NCBI RefSeq assembly: GCF_001922575.1
Contig: NZ_MRCI01000001.1
Location: 2,294,001 to 2,358,000, forward strand
DNA from: Neptunomonas phycophila
GTDB taxonomy: Bacteria > Pseudomonadota > Gammaproteobacteria > Pseudomonadales > Balneatricaceae
Length of the DNA stretch: 64,000 nt
Direction: 5' to 3'
Below the pieces are notes generated by a model. It searched no databases, was not told the origin of the DNA, and saw nothing but the letters and a program-made list of their open reading frames with translations. Shown piece by piece: positions 17,886-26,355 of the stretch. The translations under genes were made by a program, and so were the position numbers. Position 1 is the first letter of the stretch; every line of letters starts with the position of its first letter.

Positions 17886-18881
17886 TCAGCTCGCAAATGG
17901 TGCTACAACTTCCATATCGTTGAAAACAGCTTTAATTGCAGCCTCTTGATCAGCCTCGAAAAGCAGCTTTATATTGGGGCCTGCATCCATCGTTAAATAG
18001 ACAGATACACCTTGCTCCCTAAGCCCCCAAACGTTCTGCATAACCGCAACCGAAGCCGGCTGCCAATAAAGCAACGGTGGCCATGAGGCGATCATGGTGG
18101 CGTGCATCGACATAGCATTATGCTCAGCCGTCATGCCTAAGGCATCTATATCCTTATCCGCAATTGCTTGGCGTAGTTTTTGAATATCCATAGCTGCTTG
18201 CATGGGCCAGCTTTGGTAAAGATGAGCCGTTTCAACAGTACGCTTCATCCCCGAACGTGAATCTACCGCTTTCTCACCCGTTTCAACTTTCACTAAGCCT
18301 ACCCGCAAATCGGGCCAACTAGCCTCTAAAGCAATGCCATGGCTGTCCATACCATCTTCTAGCTGCCCCATTTCCCATTCAACAAAACCATCGAATAATG
18401 AGCGACACGCGCTACCGCTTCCCATGCGGGCAAAAGCAGACAACACATCTATTGGCAAATTGAGATTAGCAAATTCATTTATCGCTTTAGTGAGCGCGGC
18501 GAAACCCGATGCCGAAGAGGCTAAGCCTGCGGCGGTTGGTATGTTATTGGTGGTATTTATTTCGATGGGTAGAATTTGATCCCGTCTAAAAAGATCCCAA
18601 AATGCAATGGCTTTGGCGGCAAAGGGAGAGTCTAACGCTTGCTCCTTACCGTTAAGCAGCACTTTATCCTCACCGGAATCCGATAAGGCTAAACGCGTAT
18701 GTGTCCCTAAATGCCCTAGCGAGATTGAAAGACTTGAGTTAACAGGCAAATTGAGGGCGTTATCGCGCTTTCCCCAATACTTACATAAAGCAATATTGCT
18801 GGGAGCAAAAGCTTCGGCCGAAGGTTTAACCTGCAAGGTCTCTGGTAAATAACGAGCAACCACTTCTGCTTTAGACAACAT
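17886..18881 (-). CDS. mvaD: Diphosphomevalonate decarboxylase
   Basis: A 331-residue GHMP-fold enzyme converting mevalonate 5-diphosphate to isopentenyl diphosphate with ATP. Hallmarks are CKYWGKRD (residues 33-40), the phosphate loop LASSASGFAALT, and the catalytic aspartate in LTMDAGPNIK near the C-terminus, which is characteristic of the decarboxylase rather than the kinases. I chose ATG 18881 (AGGAA about ten bases upstream); a longer frame runs to 19070 but would overlap the kinase gene by 200 bases and adds no family sequence. It is the last gene of the mevalonate operon, overlapping the previous one by 11 bases. Confidence 0.92.
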   Translation of the reverse strand: MLSKAEVVARYLPETLQVKPSAEAFAPSNIALCKYWGKRDNALNLPVNSSLSISLGHLGTHTRLALSDSGEDKVLLNGKEQALDSPFAAKAIAFWDLFRRDQILPIEINTTNNIPTAAGLASSASGFAALTKAINEFANLNLPIDVLSAFARMGSGSACRSLFDGFVEWEMGQLEDGMDSHGIALEASWPDLRVGLVKVETGEKAVDSRSGMKRTVETAHLYQSWPMQAAMDIQKLRQAIADKDIDALGMTAEHNAMSMHATMIASWPPLLYWQPASVAVMQNVWGLREQGVSVYLTMDAGPNIKLLFEADQEAAIKAVFNDMEVVAPFAS

Positions 18882-19809
18882 CACACTGTGTTCCTTTTTT
18901 ACTAATGGCAACAGGAATCTCTTCGTATTTATCAGCCAAGGCCTGCGGTAAATCTGAGGTTCTACCCAACGTAATGACACAGTCCCCCAAGCCTGATCCT
19001 GATATCTTTGCACCCCAAACATTATCACACCCGCGCAGGGTATAAATAATGTCACACAGGGAGTGGTCACTCACACCAAGAGCATCCAGTAAGCCTTGGT
19101 ATATGTTCATAAGCGCACCAAGCTGGTCCCATGCCTGTACTTGAATCGCCTGTTCGGCTTGCTCACTGGTATCATTCATTAAACGATAGATCTGCCGGTA
19201 AAGATCAGGAAACTCATTGGCCTTACGCTCTACTATTTTTAGCACATCAGGCGTACGTGTTTTATAGCCACAATAAAATAATGATATGGGAGGCAGTCCC
19301 GACAGCGGCATCACTTCTCGGGGCTCAACGGTATAAGCAATTAAGCCTCCATAGACACTGGCTGCTAGGTCTGTACCTGATCCTCGCCCTTGCACGCCAT
19401 GAACCACCGAAAGAGCGCGCTCAAACAACGCAAATGAATCCAGCTCGTCACCCGCATATTTTGCTAACACAGCCACAACAGATGCTGTTACCGCTGCTGA
19501 GGAACCCAACCCAACCGTATGTGAAAACTCTGATTCAATCGTTAAGTCGAACCCCGAAGGCAGTGTTGCTGCTACCTGTTGTATAGCGTATAGAACAAAG
19601 CTAAGTTGTGGCTCAGGCGTTAGCTGATCCAGAGAAGATTCATACGAAGCCAGCGCTGACGAGATACTGACTTGCTTATCTTTGCGCGGAGCGAGGCTAA
19701 CGTAAATTCTTTTATCAACCGCGCAAGCAATAGCCCTGTGCCCGAATAAAACCGCATGCTCGCCCATCACCATAATACTACCCGGCGCTGATGCCTTAAT
19801 CACCGACAT
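18871..19809 (-). CDS. GHMP kinase of the mevalonate operon (probable mevalonate kinase)
   Basis: A 312-residue GHMP kinase. Motif 1 is at residues 8-18 (APGSIMVMGEH), the ATP loop at 100-106 (GLGSSAA), followed by RGSGTDLAASVYGG and the C-terminal ISGSGLGDCV. The length is that of bacterial and archaeal mevalonate kinase, but the SGTDLAAS region also resembles phosphomevalonate kinase, so which of the two operon kinases does which step cannot be settled by eye. Start ATG 19809 has AGGAG six bases upstream; a longer frame to 19893 would overlap its neighbour without adding family sequence. It overlaps the genes on both sides (14 and 11 bases), implying translational coupling. Confidence 0.85.
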   Translation of the reverse strand: MSVIKASAPGSIMVMGEHAVLFGHRAIACAVDKRIYVSLAPRKDKQVSISSALASYESSLDQLTPEPQLSFVLYAIQQVAATLPSGFDLTIESEFSHTVGLGSSAAVTASVVAVLAKYAGDELDSFALFERALSVVHGVQGRGSGTDLAASVYGGLIAYTVEPREVMPLSGLPPISLFYCGYKTRTPDVLKIVERKANEFPDLYRQIYRLMNDTSEQAEQAIQVQAWDQLGALMNIYQGLLDALGVSDHSLCDIIYTLRGCDNVWGAKISGSGLGDCVITLGRTSDLPQALADKYEEIPVAISKKGTQCDVV

Positions 19810-20860
19810 AACAGGCTCCTTGGCTATCTTGCTCCACCGCTCCCCACGTATAACCTGGGAATTGCGACATGACTTGTGACATGGCTTGCTCATCTGGCTG
19901 ATACGCTATCACCAAACCACCTGCATCCCCTCTGGTTGCCCCAGCTCCGCTGATTTTCGCAGCACCGCCGTCTGCTTCTATTGACTCAATAAGCAATGAA
20001 GCGGAATGAGGCACTACACCTATACGTTGCAACAAACGATGATTCTCTTTTATCAAATCAATATGAGGGTTGCGCGTTTTACTGGCATTACAATCGCCCA
20101 CGCAGTCCACAAAGCCTCGGGTAATCGCAGCAAAAGCGTTCCAAAGCGCCGTATCGTCTTCAAAATGTTCTCTAACCGACTGCACGCACTCTCCGGTACT
20201 TACGGTTGGGGAGCCCGTAAATATCCAATACCAATGCGCCCCTAAATGCTGATCGATACTAGCCACTTTACCCGCTTGGATATGATTCAGGCCTCCATAA
20301 GTAACCGTTGCGGCATCAATTGCACTACCACGGCCATGTTGGAGGCGCTCACAAAAGCGAATCATTTCAAAACGCTGATCTAAGGTCAGAGGCTTGTCCA
20401 ATAGATGCTCGAACAACACCAAAGTAGCGGCAATAGCAGAAGCCGATGACCCCATACCAGCCCCTAAAGGAAGATCACTTTCACTCAACAAGCGACCCGG
20501 CATAGGCAGATAACTCGTTGACGAGACACGACCGGGTACAGGTAAATGATGCATAAGCGTAGTCATAGCGTACACCAACAAATCATCTGGTTGGCTCATT
20601 ATGCCACGCACCGGCAAATCGCCTTTTAAAAACTGCTCAAAGCGATTGTCTAACTTATGCTTTAGATGGCTGAGTGCATGCAAAGGATAGTGCATACCTG
20701 ATGAGATACCCGCAAACAGAGTGTTAATCGTTTTACTCTCTGTTACGGGCTTAAAGCTAACATAGGTATGCTTTTTGATCGCTACTGCCAATGCAGGAGC
20801 GCCATAAACGACCGAGTGCTCCCCACTGAGAATCACCTTGCCTGGCGCACGAGCTTGCAT
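19796..20860 (-). CDS. GHMP kinase of the mevalonate operon (probable phosphomevalonate kinase)
   Basis: A 354-residue GHMP kinase. Motif 1 at residues 5-15 (APGKVILSGEH), ATP loop at 133-141 (GAGMGSSAS), a GRGSAIDAATVTYGG segment and the C-terminal AAKISGAG motif are clear. The N-terminus looks like mevalonate kinase but the greater length and the TGSPTVSTGECV segment fit phosphomevalonate kinase. Residues 108-124 hold an odd duplicated PVPGR/PMPGR stretch just before the ATP loop. The ATG shares a base with the mvaS stop (TAATG). Together the two kinases supply mevalonate 5-diphosphate to MvaD; the assignment between them is inferred. Confidence 0.82.
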   Translation of the reverse strand: MQARAPGKVILSGEHSVVYGAPALAVAIKKHTYVSFKPVTESKTINTLFAGISSGMHYPLHALSHLKHKLDNRFEQFLKGDLPVRGIMSQPDDLLVYAMTTLMHHLPVPGRVSSTSYLPMPGRLLSESDLPLGAGMGSSASAIAATLVLFEHLLDKPLTLDQRFEMIRFCERLQHGRGSAIDAATVTYGGLNHIQAGKVASIDQHLGAHWYWIFTGSPTVSTGECVQSVREHFEDDTALWNAFAAITRGFVDCVGDCNASKTRNPHIDLIKENHRLLQRIGVVPHSASLLIESIEADGGAAKISGAGATRGDAGGLVIAYQPDEQAMSQVMSQFPGYTWGAVEQDSQGACYVGD

Positions 20861-22032
20861 TAGAGCGCTACATATTCACGTTTATGATGTGAGATCGATG
20901 CCAAACGAAAACGTCCCTTGGTTGACACCGGAATGACATGTTCACCACCGTCCGTTGGATCTGGTGCGTGATATAAATGAATATACTCTTCATAGCTTAG
21001 CGGCTGTCGTGCTTGCAATAATGCCGCATGGTCAGCCGTGAACAAATGCGCTTCATAGCCAGACACTACTTTACCGGAAAAATACTCGGCCACACTGCCT
21101 GAGCCATAACTAAAGAAACCTATACGCTGACCGGCTAAATTTTCAGCAGAATTTTCTAGCAATGAGGCCAAACCAATATACATGGACGCCGTGTAGCTGT
21201 TACCGATGATCCGGTTATATACAAGGGTGTCAGCAATTTGTGCTTCTAGCTGCTCTGGCGTTAGCGTCGTTTTATTCACTTTCGCGAGATGCTGATGCGC
21301 TTTTTGCGCCATTCGACTAAACGGCAAATGATAACAAAAGTGGCTAAAGTCATTAAAATTTAACGAACTAACCGCTTGGAAGTTTTCCCATGCGCGCTTT
21401 AATGATCGTAGATAAATTTTGGTCGAGTACTTACCGTCTACTAACGCTGTTTTTCGGTAGTTAGGCCGCCAAAAATCCATTACGTCTTCGACATGATTGC
21501 CCACTTCTGGATCAATCTCGACTAACCGAGGGTTAGCCGTCACCAACATAGCCACAGCGCCACAACCTTGTGTAGCCTCGCCCGGCGTGTTTAGCTCATA
21601 ACGAGCAATATCCGACGCTATGACCAACACTTTCTTTTCTGGTTGCCGAGCGACAAGTGCACATGCCATTTGCAATGCAGCCGTTGCGCTGAAGCATGCT
21701 TGCTTAAGCTCAACTACACGACAGTTATTTGATAAACCCAATAACCGATGTACATAAATACCAGCGGCCTTCGATTGATCAATCCCCGTTTCCGTGGCGA
21801 ATAACAAACTAGAAATAGCAGCCGAATCATCCCCTTGTACAAGAGGGTAAGCGGCCTCAGCAGCCATCGTTACGATATCTTCATCGTGGGCGGCCATACC
21901 CATTTTTTCTTGGCCGATCCCTTCATAGTACTTATTCGGATCGGTTTCTTGGTGCTCAGCCAAGCTTCTCAAATCAAAAAAATGATTTGAGGTATGGAAA
22001 CTAATTTGATCTATACCAACAACTGATGACAT
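20860..22032 (-). CDS. mvaS: Hydroxymethylglutaryl-CoA synthase
   Basis: A 390-residue thiolase-fold enzyme that condenses acetyl-CoA with acetoacetyl-CoA to HMG-CoA. Catalytic Glu81 (ATETGIDQSKA) and the acylated Cys113 (LKQACFSATAAL) are in the positions of the Staphylococcus enzyme (Glu79, Cys111). A histidine candidate lies in FCYHLPFSRMAQKAH, and the C-terminal FSYGSGSVAEYFSG loop is intact. The gene follows fni after 15 bases and shares one base with the next kinase start. It commits acetyl units to the mevalonate pathway. Confidence 0.95.
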   Translation of the reverse strand: MSSVVGIDQISFHTSNHFFDLRSLAEHQETDPNKYYEGIGQEKMGMAAHDEDIVTMAAEAAYPLVQGDDSAAISSLLFATETGIDQSKAAGIYVHRLLGLSNNCRVVELKQACFSATAALQMACALVARQPEKKVLVIASDIARYELNTPGEATQGCGAVAMLVTANPRLVEIDPEVGNHVEDVMDFWRPNYRKTALVDGKYSTKIYLRSLKRAWENFQAVSSLNFNDFSHFCYHLPFSRMAQKAHQHLAKVNKTTLTPEQLEAQIADTLVYNRIIGNSYTASMYIGLASLLENSAENLAGQRIGFFSYGSGSVAEYFSGKVVSGYEAHLFTADHAALLQARQPLSYEEYIHLYHAPDPTDGGEHVIPVSTKGRFRLASISHHKREYVAL

Positions 22033-22047
22033 ATCTATCTCTGTTCC

Positions 22048-23079
22048 TTAACGCTCTTCAAGGATCAATTGTTCATTCCCAAACAGCGAAACTACATCCG
22101 GCATTCCCAGCAAAAACATAGCTGTGACAAACTCTTTTCTTAGACGCTCAATCACAGTGATAACCGCCTCTGCTGATTCCATTGCCGGCTTTAAAAACGG
22201 TGCCGCAGCGCCACATAAAGAGGCGCCGAGTATAACAGACTTCACCATATCAATCCCATCTCTGAGACCACCACTTGATATCAAAGTCGCTCTATCTAAA
22301 TAGGGTTTTGCCATCCGCAGGGCAACAGGGGTTGGAACCCCCCAGTCCTGAAACGTATACCCTAATCCATCACCTGTACTTTGCCGGCGATGCTGTTCAA
22401 TACGACTCCAAGATGTCCCACCGGTGCCAGCCACATCAAAATGGCGTACCCCCGATTGTAGACCAAGCTCAATATCTGCCGGCATTAACCCCGAACCAAC
22501 TTCTTTTAACAGTACTGGAACATCTAAATTTGCAACAACGTCGGCCACTAAACGGGCAATATTTGCAAAGTTAGTATCCCCTTCAGGCTGAACGGCTTCT
22601 TGAAGAGGGTTTAGGTGCAAATACAATGCATCGGCTTGCAACACATCAACAGCCGCTTGGCACTGTTGCGCGCTAAACCCATAATTTAATTGCACTGCCC
22701 CAACGTTAGCAATTAAGGGAGTCGTAGGGGCATATTTACGTAAATCAAAACTCTCAGCCGCTTCAGGATCCGAAAACATAACCCGCTGCGAACCCACCGC
22801 TAACGCTACTTGGCAATGTTCAGCTGCCACGGCCAAATTTCGATTAATCGTACGCACGAGCTCATGATTTCCTCCCGTCATAGACGATATTAACAACGGG
22901 AAACTAAGGCGTTTACCTAAAAATTCAATACTCGTGTCCACAGCGGACAAGTCTATTTCGGGAAACCCACGATGAATGAGCCTAATGCGATCAAAATACC
23001 TACCATTACGCTCGATATCGGGGTCTACATCAAACGCCCTGATATGCTCTATTTTACGATCATTCGTCTGATCGATCAT
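22048..23079 (-). CDS. fni: Type 2 isopentenyl-diphosphate delta-isomerase (FMN dependent)
   Basis: A 343-residue TIM-barrel flavoenzyme interconverting IPP and DMAPP. Family features are RKIEHIRAFDVDPDIER at the N-terminus, the flavin loop ISSMTGG, NVGAVQLNYG, LHLNPLQEAVQPEGDTNF and DVAGTGGTSW, and the ISSGGLRDGID phosphate loop. It overlaps mvaA by four bases (ATGA). Type 2 isomerases are typical companions of bacterial mevalonate operons. Confidence 0.95.
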   Translation of the reverse strand: MIDQTNDRKIEHIRAFDVDPDIERNGRYFDRIRLIHRGFPEIDLSAVDTSIEFLGKRLSFPLLISSMTGGNHELVRTINRNLAVAAEHCQVALAVGSQRVMFSDPEAAESFDLRKYAPTTPLIANVGAVQLNYGFSAQQCQAAVDVLQADALYLHLNPLQEAVQPEGDTNFANIARLVADVVANLDVPVLLKEVGSGLMPADIELGLQSGVRHFDVAGTGGTSWSRIEQHRRQSTGDGLGYTFQDWGVPTPVALRMAKPYLDRATLISSGGLRDGIDMVKSVILGASLCGAAAPFLKPAMESAEAVITVIERLRKEFVTAMFLLGMPDVVSLFGNEQLILEER

Positions 23080-24113
23080 TGACGCTCCAATTTAATATGG
23101 GCTTCCATCAGCTCGCCAGGATTAGTTTGAGCAGCTAAAAGAGAAAGCTCGCCACATAACACAGTAGCAGCACAAATCGCGGCTAACCGGCGTGAGTTTT
23201 CACCTGGCTCGCGCGCTTCTTTGCAGCCTAGCTTTGTCAAATTTTCTTCAACGAAAGTTAGCCCTTTACCATTACCTACTGTACCAACAATAAGATTAGG
23301 CAAGGTGCAAGAAAAATACAGATCGTCATCGCGTACTTCTGCGTGCACAACACCTTGTGAACCTTCGATGATATTAGCAGCATCTTGACCGGTCGCTAAA
23401 TAGAAAGCTAACAGCATATTGGCATAGTGAGCATTCGCACTGCGCAATCCACCAGCAATCATAGTGCCGATCAAGTTTTTCTTGATATTCAGATCAACTA
23501 TTTTTTCTGGCGTTGTTAGCAGGCGTCTTTCACACAGTTCACGCGGAATAACAATCTCCGAGATCACATTTTTGCCACGCCCCAAAATACCATTAACGGC
23601 CGTTGCCTTCTTATCAGAACAATAGTTGCCAGAAATGGATGAATAACGTAACTCAGGATATGCCTCTAACACCCAAGGAATTATCCGATCAGCCGCATTG
23701 GTTACCATGTTGTGGCCAGAAGCATCACCGGTTTTGAACTCAAACCTTAGATAAATTAGGTTACCAACAATCTGGCTGTGTATATCTAATAAAACAGCAA
23801 AGCGGCTAGAACCAGATACCACCGCCTGAATTTCAGGCTGGCGAGCTTTAATAGACTCTACCGCCTGAAATGCTTCAAATGCATCATTAGCTTCCAGCAG
23901 GATAGAGCGCGACATACGCTCATCCACAATAGTTGTTTTAATCCCATCGGTTAAAGACGAAACACGCGCTCCGCGCCCTACCGAGTGCCACAAAGGAGTC
24001 TCATATGTTGCCAAAGGCACACTGATTTTTTCGTTAAGGATGTGACCCGAGATCTTAATTGGCCCCACCCAACGCATAGGCACGGGGGCTTGTAAAATTT
24101 TATGTGCTTTCAT
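23076..24113 (-). CDS. mvaA: Hydroxymethylglutaryl-CoA reductase, soluble class I-like
   Basis: A 345-residue reductase making mevalonate from HMG-CoA. It lacks any membrane domain. Likely catalytic residues by family comparison are Glu in ATYETPLW, Lys in CSDKKATAVN, Asp in ATGQDAANI and the C-terminal His in LMEAHIKLER; the cofactor loop reads TGDASGHNM and the substrate loop GTVGNGKGL. This pattern is closer to class I than to the class II enzymes of many bacteria. I chose ATG 24113 (AAAGGA just upstream). A TTG at 24152 would put a terminator-like hairpin inside the coding region. First gene of the mevalonate operon. Confidence 0.92.
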   Translation of the reverse strand: MKAHKILQAPVPMRWVGPIKISGHILNEKISVPLATYETPLWHSVGRGARVSSLTDGIKTTIVDERMSRSILLEANDAFEAFQAVESIKARQPEIQAVVSGSSRFAVLLDIHSQIVGNLIYLRFEFKTGDASGHNMVTNAADRIIPWVLEAYPELRYSSISGNYCSDKKATAVNGILGRGKNVISEIVIPRELCERRLLTTPEKIVDLNIKKNLIGTMIAGGLRSANAHYANMLLAFYLATGQDAANIIEGSQGVVHAEVRDDDLYFSCTLPNLIVGTVGNGKGLTFVEENLTKLGCKEAREPGENSRRLAAICAATVLCGELSLLAAQTNPGELMEAHIKLERQ

Positions 24114-24130
24114 ACGATCCTTTGGAAACG

Positions 24131-24158
24131 AAAAAGGGTTGCTAGCCAGCAACCCTTT
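24131..24158 (-). terminator. Hairpin with T-run between tolC and mvaA
   Basis: Perfect 11-base stem AAAGGGTTGCT (24133-24143) / AGCAACCCTTT (24148-24158) with a four-base loop; on the minus strand it is followed by TTTTT. It is the natural terminator of the tolC gene, yet it lies only 18 bases before the mvaA start. Any transcript of the mevalonate operon from the promoter at 24207-24179 must cross it, so it may work as an attenuator. Confidence 0.85.
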
Positions 24159-24178
24159 CTTTGAATACAGGCCGCGAG

Positions 24179-24207
24179 ATTTTATCGGGCGTGCCTGATT
24201 AATGCAA
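24179..24207 (-). promoter_or_regulatory. Candidate promoter of the mevalonate operon
   Basis: Minus strand: -35 TTGCAT (24207-24202), 17-base spacer, -10 TAAAAT (24184-24179). It is in the tolC-mvaA gap, about 65 bases before the mvaA start. The predicted RNA start falls just ahead of the hairpin at 24158-24131. Confidence 0.5.
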
Positions 24208-24231
24208 ACGGCGACAAAAGCCGTGCTGTGA

Positions 24232-25560
24232 TTATTTCAAATCAGTGCGGTAATCGCTAAACTCCGTTGACGCTAATGGAGCCACATCAACTTGCAACAT
24301 ATCTAAAATCTCACCCATACCACTAAGCAAGCGATATTGTGCAATTACAAAATCGTATTTTGCAGATATGTAAGCATTTTTAGAGGAGAACACTTCATTT
24401 TCAGTATCCAGTAAGTCAAGCAGAGAACGCTGACCTATATTGAACTGCTTGAAGTATGAATCACGTGTTTGCGTACTCGCTACTACGTGCTTCTCTAAGT
24501 ACTCTAATTGACGTTTAAGGATCTCATAGGCTCCCCACGACAACTCGATACTCTCTAGCGTTTGACGCTTAGCACTGGCTTGGATCTCACGCGCTTCATT
24601 AATTTGATGGTGCGTTTGACGCACACGCGCTTTGTCTGAACCGCCGTTGTATAAGTTGTAGCGTAATCGGAACATCGCTGTTAGATCTTCATTGTCACCA
24701 CGAACACCATCAATGTTGTTGTTCCAGTTCCGATCCACTTCAAAGTTCAACGTTGGATACAATAGACTGCGCGCGGATTCATACTGTGCACGAGCCGCTT
24801 CCACGTCCGAATCGGCAAGCAGAATTGTTGGGTGCTTTTCTAGGGCACGCTTAACAGCTTCGTCCGAGGTAGCCGGCATAATTGCTTGATCAACTAGCGG
24901 AAAATCCATCACTTCCGGAGCCACTTCTCCGGTAACACGCTGAAACGTAGCCTCTGCATCAAGCAGATTATTTTCAGCGGTTAACACATTAACCTCAGCC
25001 AAAGCCAAACGACCTTCGGCTTGCTGGTTAGATGCCAACGTTCCTAAACCTGACTCCGTGCGTCGTTTGATTTGATCGTAAACCCGCACATGGTTGTAAA
25101 GCGTTTCTTTTGCTTGGCTCAGCAACTCTTTGCGCTTTAGTACTTCTAAATAAGCACGAGATGACTCTAAAGCCGTCTCTTCAGCAACCTCACGTAAACG
25201 GTGGTTGCTTGATTCTAATCTTGCGGAGTGGCGATCGACTTCACTATCAGTCAAAAAGCCATCAAATAGCATTTGGTCAATACTAAAACTGGCTTCCCTT
25301 CGCTTAAGCTCTACATCATCAATGGATACTGTATCTGTCCACTCGTAACCAATGCCAGCGGCTATATCAATACGCGGGTAAAAACCACCTTTTGCCTGGT
25401 TAATCTCTTCATAAATTGCATTACGCGCATTCATGACAGATTTCACATCAGGATTAGATAGCACTGCTTGAGTCACCACTTGATCAAGCTCTACAGCTTG
25501 AACGGGCAAGACAAAACTCATGCCAACAGCTAGTGCTAATAACGTCCTTTTAACGACCAC
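24232..25560 (-). CDS. TolC-family outer-membrane channel of the type I secretion system
   Basis: A 442-residue outer-membrane efflux protein (LapE/TolC class) with a signal peptide ending PVQA. It shows the two-fold TolC repeat: N-terminal NPDVKSVMNARNAIYEEINQ and DQMLFDGFLTDSEVDRH, C-terminal RYNLYNGGSDKARVRQ and the QFNIGQRSLLDLLDTENE helix. It forms the trimeric exit channel. Start is GTG at 25560 with GGGGAG five bases upstream. It lies 23 bases after the LuxR-type gene and completes the LapB/LapC/LapE set on the same strand. Confidence 0.92.
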   Translation of the reverse strand: MVVKRTLLALAVGMSFVLPVQAVELDQVVTQAVLSNPDVKSVMNARNAIYEEINQAKGGFYPRIDIAAGIGYEWTDTVSIDDVELKRREASFSIDQMLFDGFLTDSEVDRHSARLESSNHRLREVAEETALESSRAYLEVLKRKELLSQAKETLYNHVRVYDQIKRRTESGLGTLASNQQAEGRLALAEVNVLTAENNLLDAEATFQRVTGEVAPEVMDFPLVDQAIMPATSDEAVKRALEKHPTILLADSDVEAARAQYESARSLLYPTLNFEVDRNWNNNIDGVRGDNEDLTAMFRLRYNLYNGGSDKARVRQTHHQINEAREIQASAKRQTLESIELSWGAYEILKRQLEYLEKHVVASTQTRDSYFKQFNIGQRSLLDLLDTENEVFSSKNAYISAKYDFVIAQYRLLSGMGEILDMLQVDVAPLASTEFSDYRTDLK

Positions 25561-25583
25561 TTCTGCTCCCCCAGCAAATCCAA

Positions 25584-26213
25584 TCAGGCAACCCTATTGG
25601 AGAATTTAACAATTAATGAAACTCGATCTTTACTTTGTGTTTTACGCAAGATTGAAGCCACATGAGCCTTGACCGTCCGCTCTGTGATGCTTAAATCTCT
25701 CGCTATTTCTTTGTTAGCCGCACCTGTCAAAACTGCACGCATAACCATTTCTTCTCGGCGAGTTAGGCGATTGTACACATCATTGAGCGCAGCGCCTTCA
25801 TTTTTTAAGCCAGGTCTGTCACTCAAATATTGATTCAGTAAAAGTTTAGTAATTGATGGACCCGCCCAAATATCATTTCGGGCGACGACATCAAACAATT
25901 CTTCACACAAACTCTCGGTCGTATACGTGTTTATATATCCGCGACAACCTGCTTCAAGGCATTTCAACCCTTCTGAATCGCTAGGAACATCAGAAAAAGC
26001 GATCCATTTAATGCGCGAATATACATTAAGATAGTGGCCAACTTCACCCGCAGTTAACGAAGCTAAATGGAGTAAACCAATCCCTTCTAACTTATCTGCA
26101 TTTACATGCGACAAATCTAAGCTCAATTTTTCACACGTGTGCTGTGTATTACCGGCTATCAATGTCCAACGCGCAATGACTTTAGCATTGTCGCTTACAA
26201 TGAACAGCTTCAT
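25584..26213 (-). CDS. LuxR/NarL-type regulator with a degenerate receiver domain
   Basis: A 209-residue protein. The C-terminal 65 residues are a complete LuxR helix-turn-helix (LTRREEMVMRAVLTGAANKEIA, then ITERTVKAHVASILRKT). The N-terminal domain has the alternating fold of a receiver, but the phospho-acceptor strand reads GIGLLHLASL, with His49 where Asp is expected. The acidic pair near the N-terminus is SDNAK, and the conserved lysine is missing (GYINTYTTES). It is therefore unlikely to be controlled by phosphorylation. It sits inside the secretion cluster, between hlyD-type and tolC-type genes, so it probably controls this cluster or its adhesin. Confidence 0.85.
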   Translation of the reverse strand: MKLFIVSDNAKVIARWTLIAGNTQHTCEKLSLDLSHVNADKLEGIGLLHLASLTAGEVGHYLNVYSRIKWIAFSDVPSDSEGLKCLEAGCRGYINTYTTESLCEELFDVVARNDIWAGPSITKLLLNQYLSDRPGLKNEGAALNDVYNRLTRREEMVMRAVLTGAANKEIARDLSITERTVKAHVASILRKTQSKDRVSLIVKFSNRVA

Positions 26214-26355
26214 CTTAACGCCCCATTAATATAACGCTTTTTGTATCCATTCGCACACAAAAAGACCATGTAGACCAACTTTAAACATAGACTAGATAAC
26301 AATATAGTTCATTACTCAGTAATACGTCGGCCGCGCACAGGATAACCTTATGGAC

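Noticed and set aside
18882-19070. N-terminal extension of mvaD
   Set aside because: The extension would overlap the kinase gene by 200 bases; ATG 18881 has a good ribosome site and begins where family similarity begins.
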